Assembly: GCF_001742745.1 (NCBI RefSeq)
Contig: NZ_MJAK01000009.1
Coordinates: 1-64,000 of the forward strand
Source of the DNA: Curtobacterium sp. ER1/6
Lineage (GTDB): Bacteria > Actinomycetota > Actinomycetes > Actinomycetales > Microbacteriaceae
Direction of reading: 5' to 3'
DNA length: 64,000 bases
Position numbers and translations under genes: made by a program. The notes beneath the pieces are model-generated. The model did not search any database. It saw only the letters and a program-made list of their open reading frames with translations, and was not told where the DNA came from. Position 1 is the first letter of the stretch. Each line of letters starts with the position of its first letter. Shown piece by piece: positions 17,133 to 27,007 of the stretch.

Positions 17133-18369
17133 GACCCCCACGATCCCGACCGCCACGACGACCGCCCGACCCCTGCTCGCCCTCGGCGCCCTGGGTGTCG
17201 CCGCTGCCCTGACCCTGACCGGGTGCTCGGCCGGCAGCACGCCGGCCGACGACGCGACCGGCGGCACCGGCCGGGTGTCCCGCGTCACCATCACGTTGAC
17301 GAACGACGGCTCCGACGCCTGCGCCGTGTCGACCACGAAGGTCCCCGCGGGCCCCGTCACGTTCACCGTGCACAACGAGTCGTCCACCGCCATCACCGAG
17401 GTGGAGCTCCTGCAGGACCAGCGCATCCTCGGCGAGAAGGAGAACCTCGCCCCGGGCCTCGACCCCGTCCGCTTCACCGCGACCCTGACCGGCGGCAAGT
17501 ACCAGGTGTACTGCCCCGGCGCGGCCGAGGAGCTGACCGACTTCACCGTCACCGGGAAGGCGGCGGCGACCGCCGACAGCAGCGCCGCGGCCCTGCTCGC
17601 CGACGGCGCGACGGGCTACGCGACCTACGTCGACGGCCAGGTGACCGACATGGTGACCGCCGTCCGGCAGCTGCAGACCGACGTCGACGCCGGGGACCTC
17701 GACGCGGCGAAGCGCGACTACGCGGCCGCCCGGCCGTTCTACGAGCACGTCGAGAGCGACGTCGACGGCTTCGTCAAGCAGGGCCACAGCGCCACCGACA
17801 ACGCGGGCAACCTCGACTACCTCGTCGACATGCGGCAGTCGAACCTCGACGCCGCCGTCGGCTGGAGCGGGTTCCACGCCGTCGAGAGGGACCTGTTCCA
17901 GGCCGGCGCGATCACGGCGTCGACGAAGCAGACCGCCGCCGACCTGACCGCGAACGTGCAGCTCCTCGCGAAGCTCGTGCCGACGCTGCACTACAAGCCG
18001 GAGGACCTGGCGAACGGCGCCGCCGGGCTGCTCGAGGAGGTCCAGTCGAACAAGATCACCGGGGAGGAGGAGGCGTACAGCCACATCGACCTGGTCGACC
18101 TGGCCGCGAACGTCGAGGGCGCCCGGCAGGCCTTCGCGTACCTCAAGCCCGGCCTGACGAAGGTGGACCCGGCCCTCACGAAGCAGATCGCCGCGCAGTT
18201 CGACGCGACGAACACGATGATGGACGGGTTCCGCGACGCGAACGCCCTCGGCGGCTTCAGCACGTGGGACGCCGCCGCGAAGGCGGAGGACGCCAACCGC
18301 ATCTCGCAGCAGGTCCAGGCGCTCCAGGACCCGCTGTCCCGCCTGGCCGAGAAGGTCGCGACGGCGTGA
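17119..18369 (+). CDS. efeO: EfeO, iron-uptake lipoprotein with cupredoxin and M75 imelysin domains
   Basis: The 416-residue product has a lipobox TLTGC near residue 35. A cupredoxin-like domain (about 50-155, with TVHNESSTAITEVEL and YQVYCPG) precedes an M75 imelysin domain (about 165-415), which has the HxxE metal motif in GFHAVERDLF near residue 255. EfeO captures iron at the cell surface and hands it to EfeU. Its ATG overlaps the end of efeU by 14 nt, and its stop overlaps the efeB start. Confidence 0.93.
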   Translation: MPFGRTPTIPTATTTARPLLALGALGVAAALTLTGCSAGSTPADDATGGTGRVSRVTITLTNDGSDACAVSTTKVPAGPVTFTVHNESSTAITEVELLQDQRILGEKENLAPGLDPVRFTATLTGGKYQVYCPGAAEELTDFTVTGKAAATADSSAAALLADGATGYATYVDGQVTDMVTAVRQLQTDVDAGDLDAAKRDYAAARPFYEHVESDVDGFVKQGHSATDNAGNLDYLVDMRQSNLDAAVGWSGFHAVERDLFQAGAITASTKQTAADLTANVQLLAKLVPTLHYKPEDLANGAAGLLEEVQSNKITGEEEAYSHIDLVDLAANVEGARQAFAYLKPGLTKVDPALTKQIAAQFDATNTMMDGFRDANALGGFSTWDAAAKAEDANRISQQVQALQDPLSRLAEKVATA

Positions 18370-19646
18370 CCGCGTCACGGTTCTCGCGCCGTGGTCTGCT
18401 CGGCGCCGGGCTCGCCGCGGCCGGTGCCGGCGTCGGCGCGGTCGCAGGTGTCGCCGGGGCCACGGTGGCGACCGGGGTCGACCCGTTCGCCGCCGCCGGC
18501 AACGCCGACGAGTCCATCGACCTCTCCCAGCAGGTGCCGTTCTACGCGACGGCGGCACGGCAGCCGCAGGGCGGGATCCGGACGACCCCGCAGCGGCACT
18601 GCGTGTTCATGGTGTTCGACCTGACCGCCTCCACCGCCACCGAGCTGCAGGTGCTGCTCGCCCGGTGGTCGGCGGCGATCGCGCAGCTGCAGGCCGGTCG
18701 GACGATCGGCAGCGTCGAGCCCGCACACGGCGAGGGCGTCGGCGCGGACACGGGGGAAGCACTCGACCTCGGTCCCGCGTCCCTCACGGTCACCGTCGGC
18801 CTCGGCCCCGGGGTGTTCGACGAGCGCTTCGGGCTCGCGGCGAAGCGCCCGGTGCACCTCGCGGCGATCCCGACCCTGCCGAGCGACGCCCTCGAGGACG
18901 GCCTGACCGGCGGGGACCTCTCCCTGCAGGCCTGCGCCGACGACCCGCAGGTGGCGTACCACGCCGTGCGCGACCTGGCGCGGATGGCCCGTGGGACCGC
19001 GACCGTGCGGTGGACGGTGATCGGCTTCGGCCGCGCCTCCGCCGGTCCGTCGCAGTCGACGCCGCGGAACCTGATGGGCTTCAAGGACGGCACCCGCAAC
19101 GTCTCGACGAACGAGGAGTACGACCGCTTCGTCTGGCTCGACGACGACGCCGGGTGGATGGCCGGTGGCACGTACCAGGTGGTCCGGAAGATCCGGATGA
19201 ACCTGGAGACGTGGGACGCCGACGTCGTGCGCGACCAGCAGCGGGTCTTCGGCCGTACGAAGGTGGAGGGCGCCCCGCTCTCCGGCGGGACCGAGCACAC
19301 CACGCCGGACTTCCACGCGGCCGCGCACGGAGCCGGTGCGGACGGCGGGACCGCGATCGACCCGCGGTCGCACGTCGCGCTCGCCGCGCACGAGAATAAC
19401 GGCGGCGTGAAGATCCTGCGCCGCGGCTACAACTACACGGACGGGCTGAACCAGTACGGCCAGCTCGACGCCGGGTTGCTCTTCGCGGCCTACACGACCG
19501 ACCCGGAGCACTTCACGCGGCTGCAGCGGAAGCTCGGGGCGTCGGACCGTCTGAACGAGTACGTGTCGCACATCGGGTCCGGCGTCTTCGCCGTCCCGCC
19601 GGCGCCGCGGAAGGGGTCGTACGTCGGGGAGCAGCTCTTCCGCTGA
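18366..19646 (+). CDS. efeB: EfeB, Tat-exported DyP-type haem peroxidase
   Basis: The 426-residue product starts with a twin-arginine signal (SRFSRRGLLGAGLAAAG). The DyP motif GxxDG occurs as GFKDGTRN near residue 240, and the proximal haem His is in HVALAAHENN near 340. EfeB oxidises ferrous iron or releases iron from haem outside the cell for EfeO/EfeU. GTG 18366 overlaps the efeO stop as GTGA. A terminator hairpin follows 21 nt after the stop. Confidence 0.93.
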   Translation: MTASRFSRRGLLGAGLAAAGAGVGAVAGVAGATVATGVDPFAAAGNADESIDLSQQVPFYATAARQPQGGIRTTPQRHCVFMVFDLTASTATELQVLLARWSAAIAQLQAGRTIGSVEPAHGEGVGADTGEALDLGPASLTVTVGLGPGVFDERFGLAAKRPVHLAAIPTLPSDALEDGLTGGDLSLQACADDPQVAYHAVRDLARMARGTATVRWTVIGFGRASAGPSQSTPRNLMGFKDGTRNVSTNEEYDRFVWLDDDAGWMAGGTYQVVRKIRMNLETWDADVVRDQQRVFGRTKVEGAPLSGGTEHTTPDFHAAAHGAGADGGTAIDPRSHVALAAHENNGGVKILRRGYNYTDGLNQYGQLDAGLLFAAYTTDPEHFTRLQRKLGASDRLNEYVSHIGSGVFAVPPAPRKGSYVGEQLFR

Positions 19647-19667
19647 CCGGCCCGCGGAGCTGAGGTG

Positions 19668-19706
19668 GGTGTCCTCCGTCGTTTCCCTGGAGACGGAGGA
19701 CACCCG
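19668..19706. terminator. Terminator after efeUOB
   Basis: GGGTGTCCTCCGTC at 19668-19681 pairs fully with 19693-19706 across an 11-nt loop. The remaining spacer to 19842 has a run of nine G at 19745-19753 and no gene. Confidence 0.85.
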
Positions 19707-19842
19707 CGTCGCGGAGTCGGCGGACGGAACCACCGTCCGGCCCTGGGGGGGGGCGACCCGGCGCGACGCGTCGCGATGCGACAGGGGGAGCGTACCTCGC
19801 GGACCGGTGGAACAGGCCGTGTCTTCCGGCAGCGGACAGCGG

Positions 19843-19876
19843 GACGGGCCGCCCCACCGAGGTGGGACGGCCCGTC
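19843..19876. terminator. Terminator of the 5'-nucleotidase gene
   Basis: GACGGGCCG and CCCACC pair with GGTGGG and CGGCCCGTC, with one internal mismatch. It lies 27 nt beyond the minus-strand stop. A lone GGCCGGGAGGCGCGGTG arm of the dispersed hairpin family fills 19887-19903 right up to the stop. Confidence 0.7.
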
Positions 19877-19903
19877 GCGTGCCGTCGGCCGGGAGGCGCG
19901 GTG

Positions 19904-22276
19904 TCAGTCCGTCAGGACCGTCGCCTCGCGCTCGGCGCGCTTCCGGCGGGCGAGCACCAGGCCCAGCGCGCCGGCGAGCAGCAGGACACCGGCGGCGATG
20001 CCCGGGACGACCAGGTCGGCGCCGGTGAAGGCGAGGTCGCCACCGGCCGTGCCCGGACGGACGCCGTCGGCGACGCCGTCGCCGTCCACGTCGCCGGTGC
20101 CGGTGCCGGTGCCGTCGCCCGGCAGGCCCGCGCCCGGGGCGGTCGGGTCACCGGCACCCGGGGTCCCCGGGTCGGTGGGGTCCGTCGGGTCGGTCGGGTC
20201 GGTCGGGTCCGTCGGCTCGGCGGCGGTCTCGATCGGCACGGTGACGGCGAGGGTGATCGTCTGACCGTTCGGCAGGGTCACGACGAGCGGCTCGTCGGTG
20301 GTCGCGGTCGGCGCGGCCGCGGTCGGCGCAGCCGCGAGTGCCGAGGCACGAGCGTCAGCGGGCGTGGCGACGGTGCCCTCGGGGACCGTGAAGGTCAGGG
20401 TCGCGCGACCCTGCTCGTCGCGCTTGTCCACGATCGTGGGGTCGATCGGGGACTCCGCGAGCAGGACGTCGCCCGCGCTGACGGACACCGAGCCGGCTGC
20501 CGCGGGGTCGTCGCTGCTGAAGACGAGGGACGACAGGGCGACCGAGACCTCGTCACCGGGCTGGAAGCCCGCGGCCGGGACCGGGGTCGTCACGACGCCG
20601 ACGGCACGCTGGTCGGTCGGCGGCGTGACGACGGGGTTCGCGACGAAGTAGTCCACCTGGGCCTGCAGGTCGACGGTGCCCGAGTCGGCCTTGTTCGTCC
20701 CCGAGGCGAAGGCGGCGAAGTTGTCGCCACCGGTCGACAGGAACGAGTTCACCGTGACCTTGAGGGTGTCGTCGAGCGCGATCGGGGCGCCGTCGAGGGT
20801 CATCCCGGTGATGCGCGCGCCACGGGCGGCGTCGGGGTCGTACGTGTACGCGAAGCCGTCCGAGACGCCGAGCTTGAGGAACGGACGCTCGAGGCCGTCC
20901 GGCTGCCACTGCTGCTCGAGGGCGTCCTTGATCTGCTGCCCGGTCATGTCCTCGGTGACGAGGGTGTTCGCGAACGGCTGGACGAGAGCGGCCTCCTTGT
21001 AGGTGACCTGCCCGTCGGGGTCGCCCGCCCCGCTCGAGGCGAACAGCATGTCGGTCCGGAGACCGCCCGGGTTCATGAAGGCGACCTGCGAGCCCTGGCG
21101 CTCTGTGGCCGACCGCTGCACCTCGGCGATGTAGTTGCCGAGCACGGACTCACCACCGCGGTTCTCGGTCTTCCGGTCCGACTGCACGGCACGACGCAGG
21201 TCGGCGGTGATGTCGCCGAGCTTCTTCGCGCCCTCGACGTCCGCCTTCGCCTTCGCCGCGGTGACGATGCCGCTCACCTCCTGCACCGAGGTCTGGTCCG
21301 CCGGCACGCGCGTGGAGCCGTTCACCGACTGCACCTCGGACGTGATCGACTTCAGCTCCTTGTCGGCACCGACGGTGAGCTGCAGGTGGCCGTAGTTCAC
21401 GCCGTAGGACCCGGTCTGGATCACCGGACGGACGGTCCCGTCCGGACCCGGGATCGAGTGGTCGTACGTCGCGTGCGTGTGGGCCGACACGATCGCCGAC
21501 ACCTTCGACGAGACGCCCGAGGTGATCTTCCCGAAGGCGCCCGTGCCGGTGGCGTCCGCGAGCGCACCCGTGGTGGCGCCCTCGTGGACGAGCAGCACGA
21601 GCACGTCGGCCTCGCCGTTGTCGGCCTTGCCGTCGGTGAGCTCGTCGGCGTAGCGGTTCACCTGGCTGACGATCGGTGCCATCGCCAGGCCCTGCACGCC
21701 GCCGGGGCTGACGAGCCCGGGGATGAGGTCCTCGGTGGTGGCGCCGATGAAGCCGACCTTGACGCCCCCGCGCTCGACGATCGACCACGGCGTGAAGGCC
21801 GGGTCGGTGGTGCCCGCCTTGACGATGTTCGACGACACGTAGGGCCACTGCGCGCGGTCCTCGATGCGTCCGGTCAGGTCGTCCTGGCCCTTGTCGAGCT
21901 CGTGGTTGCCGATCGCGCTGACGTCGAGGTCCATCGCGTTGAGGGCGTCGATCGTCGGCGCGTCCTGCTGGATGAGCGACGTGAAGGTCGAGGCGCCGAC
22001 GTTGTCGCCGACGCTGGCGAAGATCGTGTTCGGGTTGGACTCGCGGTAGGACTGCACCACGGCGGCGAGCTTCGCGGCACCGGCGGCCTTGTCGGCGGCG
22101 GTGCCCTCGGACTCGATGCGACCGTGGAAGTCGTTGACGTCGAGGATGTCGATGGTGGTGTCGCCCTCGGCGGCGAGTGCCGCGGAGGGGACGGTGAGGG
22201 CGGTGAGGACGCCGGCGGCGACCAGGGCCGAGGCCCCGGCCAGGCGCCGGCGGCGCGGGGAGGAGTGAGCGTTCAT
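19904..22276 (-). CDS. Wall-anchored 5'-nucleotidase / 2',3'-cyclic phosphodiesterase
   Basis: The 790-residue product has a signal peptide (LAGASALVAAGVLTALTV), then a calcineurin-like domain with DVNDFHGRIE, GDNVGAS, GNHELDKG and HTHATYD as metal motifs, then the nucleotidase C-domain with the GGDNF loop and LRTDM. An Asp-Pro-Thr repeat linker and LAFTG sortase motif, a hydrophobic helix and RRKR tail end it, so it should be fixed to the wall by a class E-type sortase. It frees phosphate and nucleosides from extracellular nucleotides. The ATG at 22276 fits the signal peptide; an upstream ATG at 22330 is less likely. Confidence 0.9.
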   Translation of the reverse strand: MNAHSSPRRRRLAGASALVAAGVLTALTVPSAALAAEGDTTIDILDVNDFHGRIESEGTAADKAAGAAKLAAVVQSYRESNPNTIFASVGDNVGASTFTSLIQQDAPTIDALNAMDLDVSAIGNHELDKGQDDLTGRIEDRAQWPYVSSNIVKAGTTDPAFTPWSIVERGGVKVGFIGATTEDLIPGLVSPGGVQGLAMAPIVSQVNRYADELTDGKADNGEADVLVLLVHEGATTGALADATGTGAFGKITSGVSSKVSAIVSAHTHATYDHSIPGPDGTVRPVIQTGSYGVNYGHLQLTVGADKELKSITSEVQSVNGSTRVPADQTSVQEVSGIVTAAKAKADVEGAKKLGDITADLRRAVQSDRKTENRGGESVLGNYIAEVQRSATERQGSQVAFMNPGGLRTDMLFASSGAGDPDGQVTYKEAALVQPFANTLVTEDMTGQQIKDALEQQWQPDGLERPFLKLGVSDGFAYTYDPDAARGARITGMTLDGAPIALDDTLKVTVNSFLSTGGDNFAAFASGTNKADSGTVDLQAQVDYFVANPVVTPPTDQRAVGVVTTPVPAAGFQPGDEVSVALSSLVFSSDDPAAAGSVSVSAGDVLLAESPIDPTIVDKRDEQGRATLTFTVPEGTVATPADARASALAAAPTAAAPTATTDEPLVVTLPNGQTITLAVTVPIETAAEPTDPTDPTDPTDPTDPGTPGAGDPTAPGAGLPGDGTGTGTGDVDGDGVADGVRPGTAGGDLAFTGADLVVPGIAAGVLLLAGALGLVLARRKRAEREATVLTD

Positions 22277-22388
22277 CGGCGCTGAACCTACGAAATCCCA
22301 CAGACAACACGCCAGGCCCCGGCCCGACACGTCACGTGTTGTTCACACCACGGGGGACGATCCTCCCGATCGGGGGACAACCGCCGGG

Positions 22389-24203
22389 TCAGTCGCGGCC
22401 GAGGGCGCCCTTCACCCGCTCGACGGCCTCGGCGGCCATCGCCTTCGCCGAGTCCTTGATCACGCCGAGCTCCGCCGGGTCGCCCTTGAGCAGGCTCTTC
22501 GCCGTGTTGACCGCGTACTCGGCGGTGATGTGCGGCGGCAGGGGCGGGACGTTCCGGCTGACGTACGCGTCGATGAGCGTGACGCCGGGGTTCGCGAAGG
22601 CCCGCTCAACGGCGGCCTCGACCTCGTCGTCGCGGTGCACCGCGATGCCCGTGAACCCGAGCAGCTCCGCGTAGCCGGCGTAGTCCATCGACTCGACGTC
22701 CTGCGAGCCGGACCACATCGGGTTGCCGTCCTCGGTCCGCATCTCCCACGAGACCTGGCCGAGGTCGTCGTTGTGCATGACGACGATGACGAGCTGCTGG
22801 TTCGGCCACTGGGCCATGTACTTCTTCACGGTGATGAGCTCGTTCATGCCGAGCATCTGGAACGCGCCGTCGCCGATCGTGCACACGGCCGGGGCGTCCG
22901 GGAAGGCGAACTTCGCCGTCACGGCGTAGGGCATCGCGGCGAGCATCGTCGCGAGTCGTCCGGACATGTCACCGTGCATGCCGCGGCGCAGCCGGATGTG
23001 GTGGCCGTACCAGTCGGCGGTGGTGCCGGCGTCGCACGTCACCGTGACGCCCTCGGGCAGGCGCTGGTTGACGGCGCGGATGACCCGGCGCGGGTTCACG
23101 CCGTCGTCGTAGGCGACCTCGGCCTGGCGGTCCATCTCGGCCTCCCACTCGCGCATCTCGCCGGCGAGCTTGTCCTGCCACGCGGTGTCCTGCTTGTCGC
23201 GGAGGAGCGGGAGCACGGCCTCGAGCGTCGCGCCGACGTCGCCCCACAGGTTGAGCTCGGTCGGGTAGCGCAGCCCCATCTGCTCGGGCTTGATGTCCAC
23301 CTGCACGCCGCGGGCCTGACCGCTCGCCGGCAGGTACTCGCCGTAGGGGTAGTTCGAGCCGAGGAGCACGATCGTGTCGCACTCCTTGACCTGCGTCAGG
23401 CTCGGACGGGAGCCGAGGAGCCCGACCTGCTGCGTGTGGTACGGCACGTCGGAGGGCACGACGTCCTTGCCGCGCAGCGCGGTGATGATGCCGGCACCGG
23501 TCTTCTCGGCGGCGGCCAGCACCAGGTCCGTCGCACCGCGGGCCCCGGCACCGACGATGAACGAGACGCGCTCGCCGGCGTTGAGGATCTCGGCGAAGCG
23601 GGCGATCTCGTCCTGCGGCGGGACGATCCGGGTGGACGGGGCGGCGTCGCTCGACCGCGACACCCAGTGCTCGGCGGCGGGAGCCTCGTACGCCATGGCC
23701 TGCACGTCGTGGGGGAGCACGACGACGGCCGGCTGCTTGCGGAGCATCGCCGTGCGGAAGGCGGTGTCGACGACGACCTGGACCGCGTCCGGGGTCGCGA
23801 CCGTCTCGACGTAGCACGCGACGTCGGCGAACACGCGCTCGAGGTTCGACTCCTGCTGCGTGAACGTGCCGATCGACGCGAGCCCCTGCTGCCCGACGAT
23901 CGCGACGACGGGCTGGTTGTCCATCTGCGCGTCGTACAGCCCGTTGAGCAGGTGGAACGCCCCGGGGCTCGACGTCGCGACGCACACGCCGACCTCGCCG
24001 GTGAACTTCGCGTGGGCGGTCGCCATCAGCGCCGCGATCTCCTCGTGCGTCGGGCGGACGTACTCGAGCTCGCGCTCGCTGCCGTCGGCCTTCCCCAGGG
24101 CGCCGTCGAAGGCACCGATGCCGTCGCCGGGGTACCCGAACACGCGGGAGACGCCCCACGCCTTGATGCGGTCGATGACGAAGTCGCTCACGGTGGTGCT
24201 CAT
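22389..24203 (-). CDS. Thiamine diphosphate-dependent pyruvate oxidase/dehydrogenase-like enzyme
   Basis: The 604-residue protein has the three-domain plan of the pyruvate oxidase/acetolactate synthase family. The catalytic Glu is in RPTHEEIAALMATAHAKF near residue 52, SSPGAFHLLNGLYDA follows, and the ThDP motif GDGAFQM...N spans about residues 445-475. It resembles PoxB (pyruvate:quinone oxidoreductase) more than acetolactate synthase in its N-terminus, but the membrane-binding C-terminus of PoxB is not recognisable. It stands alone; the next gene upstream starts separately. A strong ribosome-binding site is not obvious. Confidence 0.75.
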   Translation of the reverse strand: MSTTVSDFVIDRIKAWGVSRVFGYPGDGIGAFDGALGKADGSERELEYVRPTHEEIAALMATAHAKFTGEVGVCVATSSPGAFHLLNGLYDAQMDNQPVVAIVGQQGLASIGTFTQQESNLERVFADVACYVETVATPDAVQVVVDTAFRTAMLRKQPAVVVLPHDVQAMAYEAPAAEHWVSRSSDAAPSTRIVPPQDEIARFAEILNAGERVSFIVGAGARGATDLVLAAAEKTGAGIITALRGKDVVPSDVPYHTQQVGLLGSRPSLTQVKECDTIVLLGSNYPYGEYLPASGQARGVQVDIKPEQMGLRYPTELNLWGDVGATLEAVLPLLRDKQDTAWQDKLAGEMREWEAEMDRQAEVAYDDGVNPRRVIRAVNQRLPEGVTVTCDAGTTADWYGHHIRLRRGMHGDMSGRLATMLAAMPYAVTAKFAFPDAPAVCTIGDGAFQMLGMNELITVKKYMAQWPNQQLVIVVMHNDDLGQVSWEMRTEDGNPMWSGSQDVESMDYAGYAELLGFTGIAVHRDDEVEAAVERAFANPGVTLIDAYVSRNVPPLPPHITAEYAVNTAKSLLKGDPAELGVIKDSAKAMAAEAVERVKGALGRD

Positions 24204-24259
24204 GCGTCCACCGTGCTCGTCGGATCCTGTACGCGTCCAGGTCTGCGACCGGCCGCCCG

Positions 24260-25414
24260 TCACCCGATGGTGCGCCACGTCCCGTCGACCGCGCTGGCCA
24301 CCACGGCGTCGATCACCCGGGCCGCCCGGGCGCCGTCGGCGAAGGTCGGCAGGCCCTCCGGCGTCTCGCCCCGTACCGCCGCGTACGTGTCGGCGACGAA
24401 CGCCGCGAACGCGTCGAGGTACCCCTGCGGGTGCCCCGCCGGCACGACCGCCAGACGACGCTGGTCCGGGAACCCCTGGGAGGGGTCGCGGACGACGATC
24501 TGCGCGCCGCGCTCGGTGCCGAACCAGGCCGACTCGGGCTGCTCCTGGTCGAACGCCGCGGACCCCAGGGTGCCGTCCACCTCGAACCACAGCCGGTTCT
24601 TCCGCCCCGCGGACACCTGCGAGACCACGACGTTGCCGATGCGACCGGCGCCGGTGCGGAACGTCGCGACCGCGGTGTCCTCGGTCGTCACCTCCGCGCG
24701 CTGGGTCGCGTCGGCGAGCGGGTCCGCGTCCGGCGAGCCCGAGAACGAGGGCCCGGAGGCCGCCGGTCGGGTCTGGTGGACGACGTCGGTCGCGGCGGAG
24801 ACCGAGGCGAAGGGCTCGCCCGTGACGAACTCGACGAGGTCGCACCAGTGCGAGCCGATGTCGGCGAAGGCGCGCGACAGTCCGCCGGCGCCGGCGTCGA
24901 CGCGCCACGACGAGGCGTCCTCGTCGAGCATCCAGTCCTGCAGGTAGTGCCCGTGGACGCCGAGCAGGCGCCCGAGCTCCCCGGCGGCGATCCGCGCCCG
25001 GATCTCGCGGACGACCGGGTGGTAGCGGTAGACGAACGGGACGGTCGCCACGACACCGGCCGCACGTGCGGCCTCGACCAGCTCGGACGCCTGCACGGCG
25101 TCGATCGCCAGGGGCTTCTCGCACACCACGTGGACGCCCGCCCGGACCACGGCGAGGGCCTGGGGGTGGTGCTGGTCGTTCGGGGTGCAGACGTGCACGA
25201 CGTCCGGTGCGTCGGCCAGGACCTCGTCGAGCGAGGCGTACCCGCGCGGCACGTCGAGCTGTGCGGCGACCCGCTCGGAACGGGAGGGGGTGCGTCCCAG
25301 CACGCCGGTCACCTCGGCCCCGGCCGCGCGGGCGGCCCGGGCGTGGACGCCGGCGATCATGCCCGTCCCGACCACGGCGACGCGGAGGCGTCGCCCTCCG
25401 TACCCACTGCTCAT
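24260..25414 (-). CDS. Gfo/Idh/MocA-family oxidoreductase
   Basis: The 384-residue product has the Rossmann start RVAVVGTGMIAGVHARAAR, HVVCEKPLAID near residue 97 with the catalytic lysine, and DIGSHWCDLVEFVTG near 190 in the second domain. It is a second, distant member of the same family as the gene at 6464. The substrate is unknown. A GGGAG site lies before ATG 25414. It is divergent from the glucose-6-phosphate dehydrogenase gene with only 81 bp between them. Confidence 0.85.
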   Translation of the reverse strand: MSSGYGGRRLRVAVVGTGMIAGVHARAARAAGAEVTGVLGRTPSRSERVAAQLDVPRGYASLDEVLADAPDVVHVCTPNDQHHPQALAVVRAGVHVVCEKPLAIDAVQASELVEAARAAGVVATVPFVYRYHPVVREIRARIAAGELGRLLGVHGHYLQDWMLDEDASSWRVDAGAGGLSRAFADIGSHWCDLVEFVTGEPFASVSAATDVVHQTRPAASGPSFSGSPDADPLADATQRAEVTTEDTAVATFRTGAGRIGNVVVSQVSAGRKNRLWFEVDGTLGSAAFDQEQPESAWFGTERGAQIVVRDPSQGFPDQRRLAVVPAGHPQGYLDAFAAFVADTYAAVRGETPEGLPTFADGARAARVIDAVVASAVDGTWRTIG

Positions 25415-25495
25415 GGTGCTCCCTCGCGCCGGACTGCACCCACCGTAGCGACGCGACCCGGCCACGCGCCGGACGGCGTGAGTACCGTCTGGGGC

Positions 25496-26923
25496 ATGTC
25501 GAGCCTCCAGACCAGCCTGCTCATCCTCGGTGCCAGCGGCGACCTGTCCAAGCGGCTGCTGCTGCCGGGTCTCGCCACCCTCCTCGACGTCAAGGAGGAC
25601 TGGGACGTCCAACTCGTCGGCGCCGGCGTCGAGGACATCTCCGACGCCGACTGGAAGGCGCAGGTGCGCACGTCGTTCGAGAACGCGCAGGCGTCGAAGA
25701 ACGAGGAGGACGAGGGTGCGCACGACGACGACGGCGAGCGGCTCAGCCCGCGCCTCGTCGCCGTGATCGAGGCCTCGAGCTACCACCGGGCCGACGTCAC
25801 GAGCGCCGACGACCTGACGAGCCTGCTCGCCGCGTGCGAGCACGACCCCGCGATCTACTTCGCGCTGCCGCCGGCCGTGACCGAGAAGAGCTGCGCGGTG
25901 CTCGAGGGCCTCGACCTGCCGTCGGGCACGCGCCTGGCCCTCGAGAAGCCGTTCGGCACCGACGCCGCGAGCGCCGAGCAGCTCAACGACGTGCTGCACT
26001 CGTTCCTCCCCGAGGAGCGCATCCACCGGGTCGACCACTTCCTCGGCCGCTCGACCGTGCTCAACCTGCTCGGCCTGCGCTTCGCGAACCGCATCATCGA
26101 GCCGCTGCTGTCGTCGCAGCACGTCTCCCGCGTCGACATCGTCTACGACGAGACCCTCGGGCTCGAGGGCCGGGCGCGCTACTACGACAAGGCCGGCGCG
26201 CTCGTCGACATGATCCAGAGCCACCTGCTGCAGGTGATGGCCGTCGTCGCGATGGAGGCACCCGCCTCGATCGACGCCGACGACCTCCGCACGCAGAAGG
26301 AGCTCGTGCTCCGCGCCGTCCGCCCGTGGGGCGGCGACGTCGTGGCCGCCGGCAAGCGCGCCCGGTACACCGCGGGGACGATCGGCGAGCGTTCGCTGCC
26401 CTCGTACGTCGACGAGGACGGCGTCGACCCCTCGCTCGGCACCGAGACGCTCGCCCAGCTCACCCTCGAGGTCGCGAACTGGCGCTGGGCCGGTGTGCCG
26501 TTCACGCTCCGGTCCGGCAAGGCGCTCGAGCAGCAGCGGCGCGAGATCGTCATCACGTTCAAGGACTCGCCGCACGTGCCGAACGGGCTGTCCGGCGCCG
26601 AACGGCCGGACAAGCTCCGCATCTGGATCGCCCCGGACGAGATGCAGCTCGAGCTCAACGTCAACGGCCCGGGCGACCCGTACACGATCGACCACACCTC
26701 GCTGGCGACGACGTTCAACCCCGGACGCCTCAGCGCGTACGGCGAGGTCCTCGCCGGGGTGCTCGAGGGCGACGCCACCCTGTCGGTCCGCGGCGACAGC
26801 GCGGTGCAGGGGTGGAAGGTCGTCGAGCCGTTCCTGCAGGCCTGGCGAGCGGGCGAGACCCCGCTCGACGAGTACGCGGCGGGGTCGGCCGGTCCCGAGA
26901 CGTGGGACAACATCGACTGCTGA
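25496..26923 (+). CDS. zwf: Glucose-6-phosphate dehydrogenase
   Basis: The 475-residue enzyme has NADP-binding GASGDLSKRLLLPGL at residues 11-25, the EKPFGTD segment near 150 and the active-site signature RVDHFLGR near 178 with the catalytic His. It makes 6-phosphogluconolactone and NADPH at the head of the pentose phosphate pathway. The sequence differs from the usual long zwf (RIDHYLGKE), so this may be a second paralogue. TACCGT at 25483-25488 lies 7 nt before the ATG, which suggests a leaderless message. The terminator palindrome follows 7 nt after the stop. Confidence 0.88.
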   Translation: MSSLQTSLLILGASGDLSKRLLLPGLATLLDVKEDWDVQLVGAGVEDISDADWKAQVRTSFENAQASKNEEDEGAHDDDGERLSPRLVAVIEASSYHRADVTSADDLTSLLAACEHDPAIYFALPPAVTEKSCAVLEGLDLPSGTRLALEKPFGTDAASAEQLNDVLHSFLPEERIHRVDHFLGRSTVLNLLGLRFANRIIEPLLSSQHVSRVDIVYDETLGLEGRARYYDKAGALVDMIQSHLLQVMAVVAMEAPASIDADDLRTQKELVLRAVRPWGGDVVAAGKRARYTAGTIGERSLPSYVDEDGVDPSLGTETLAQLTLEVANWRWAGVPFTLRSGKALEQQRREIVITFKDSPHVPNGLSGAERPDKLRIWIAPDEMQLELNVNGPGDPYTIDHTSLATTFNPGRLSAYGEVLAGVLEGDATLSVRGDSAVQGWKVVEPFLQAWRAGETPLDEYAAGSAGPETWDNIDC

Positions 26924-26929
26924 TGCGGT

Positions 26930-26977
26930 GACGGACGGGAGGTGCGGTGCCAGCTGGCACCGCGCCTCCCGTCCGTC
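26930..26977. terminator. 48-bp GGACGGGAGGC-family palindrome after zwf
   Basis: The two 24-nt arms are complementary with a single G.T pair (26943 with 26964). It begins 7 nt after the zwf stop and ends 17 nt before the next -10 hexamer. Confidence 0.85.
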
Positions 26978-27007
26978 TCCTGGTCACCGGGCGTAGCGTC
27001 CGGTGAC

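Noticed and set aside
19745..19753. Run of nine G
   Set aside because: It lies outside any gene; it may be a sequencing length uncertainty and supports no feature.
20160..20220. Tandem GGGTCGGTC-type repeats as a DNA element
   Set aside because: They encode the Asp-Pro-Thr linker of the wall-anchored nucleotidase in frame and are explained as coding sequence.
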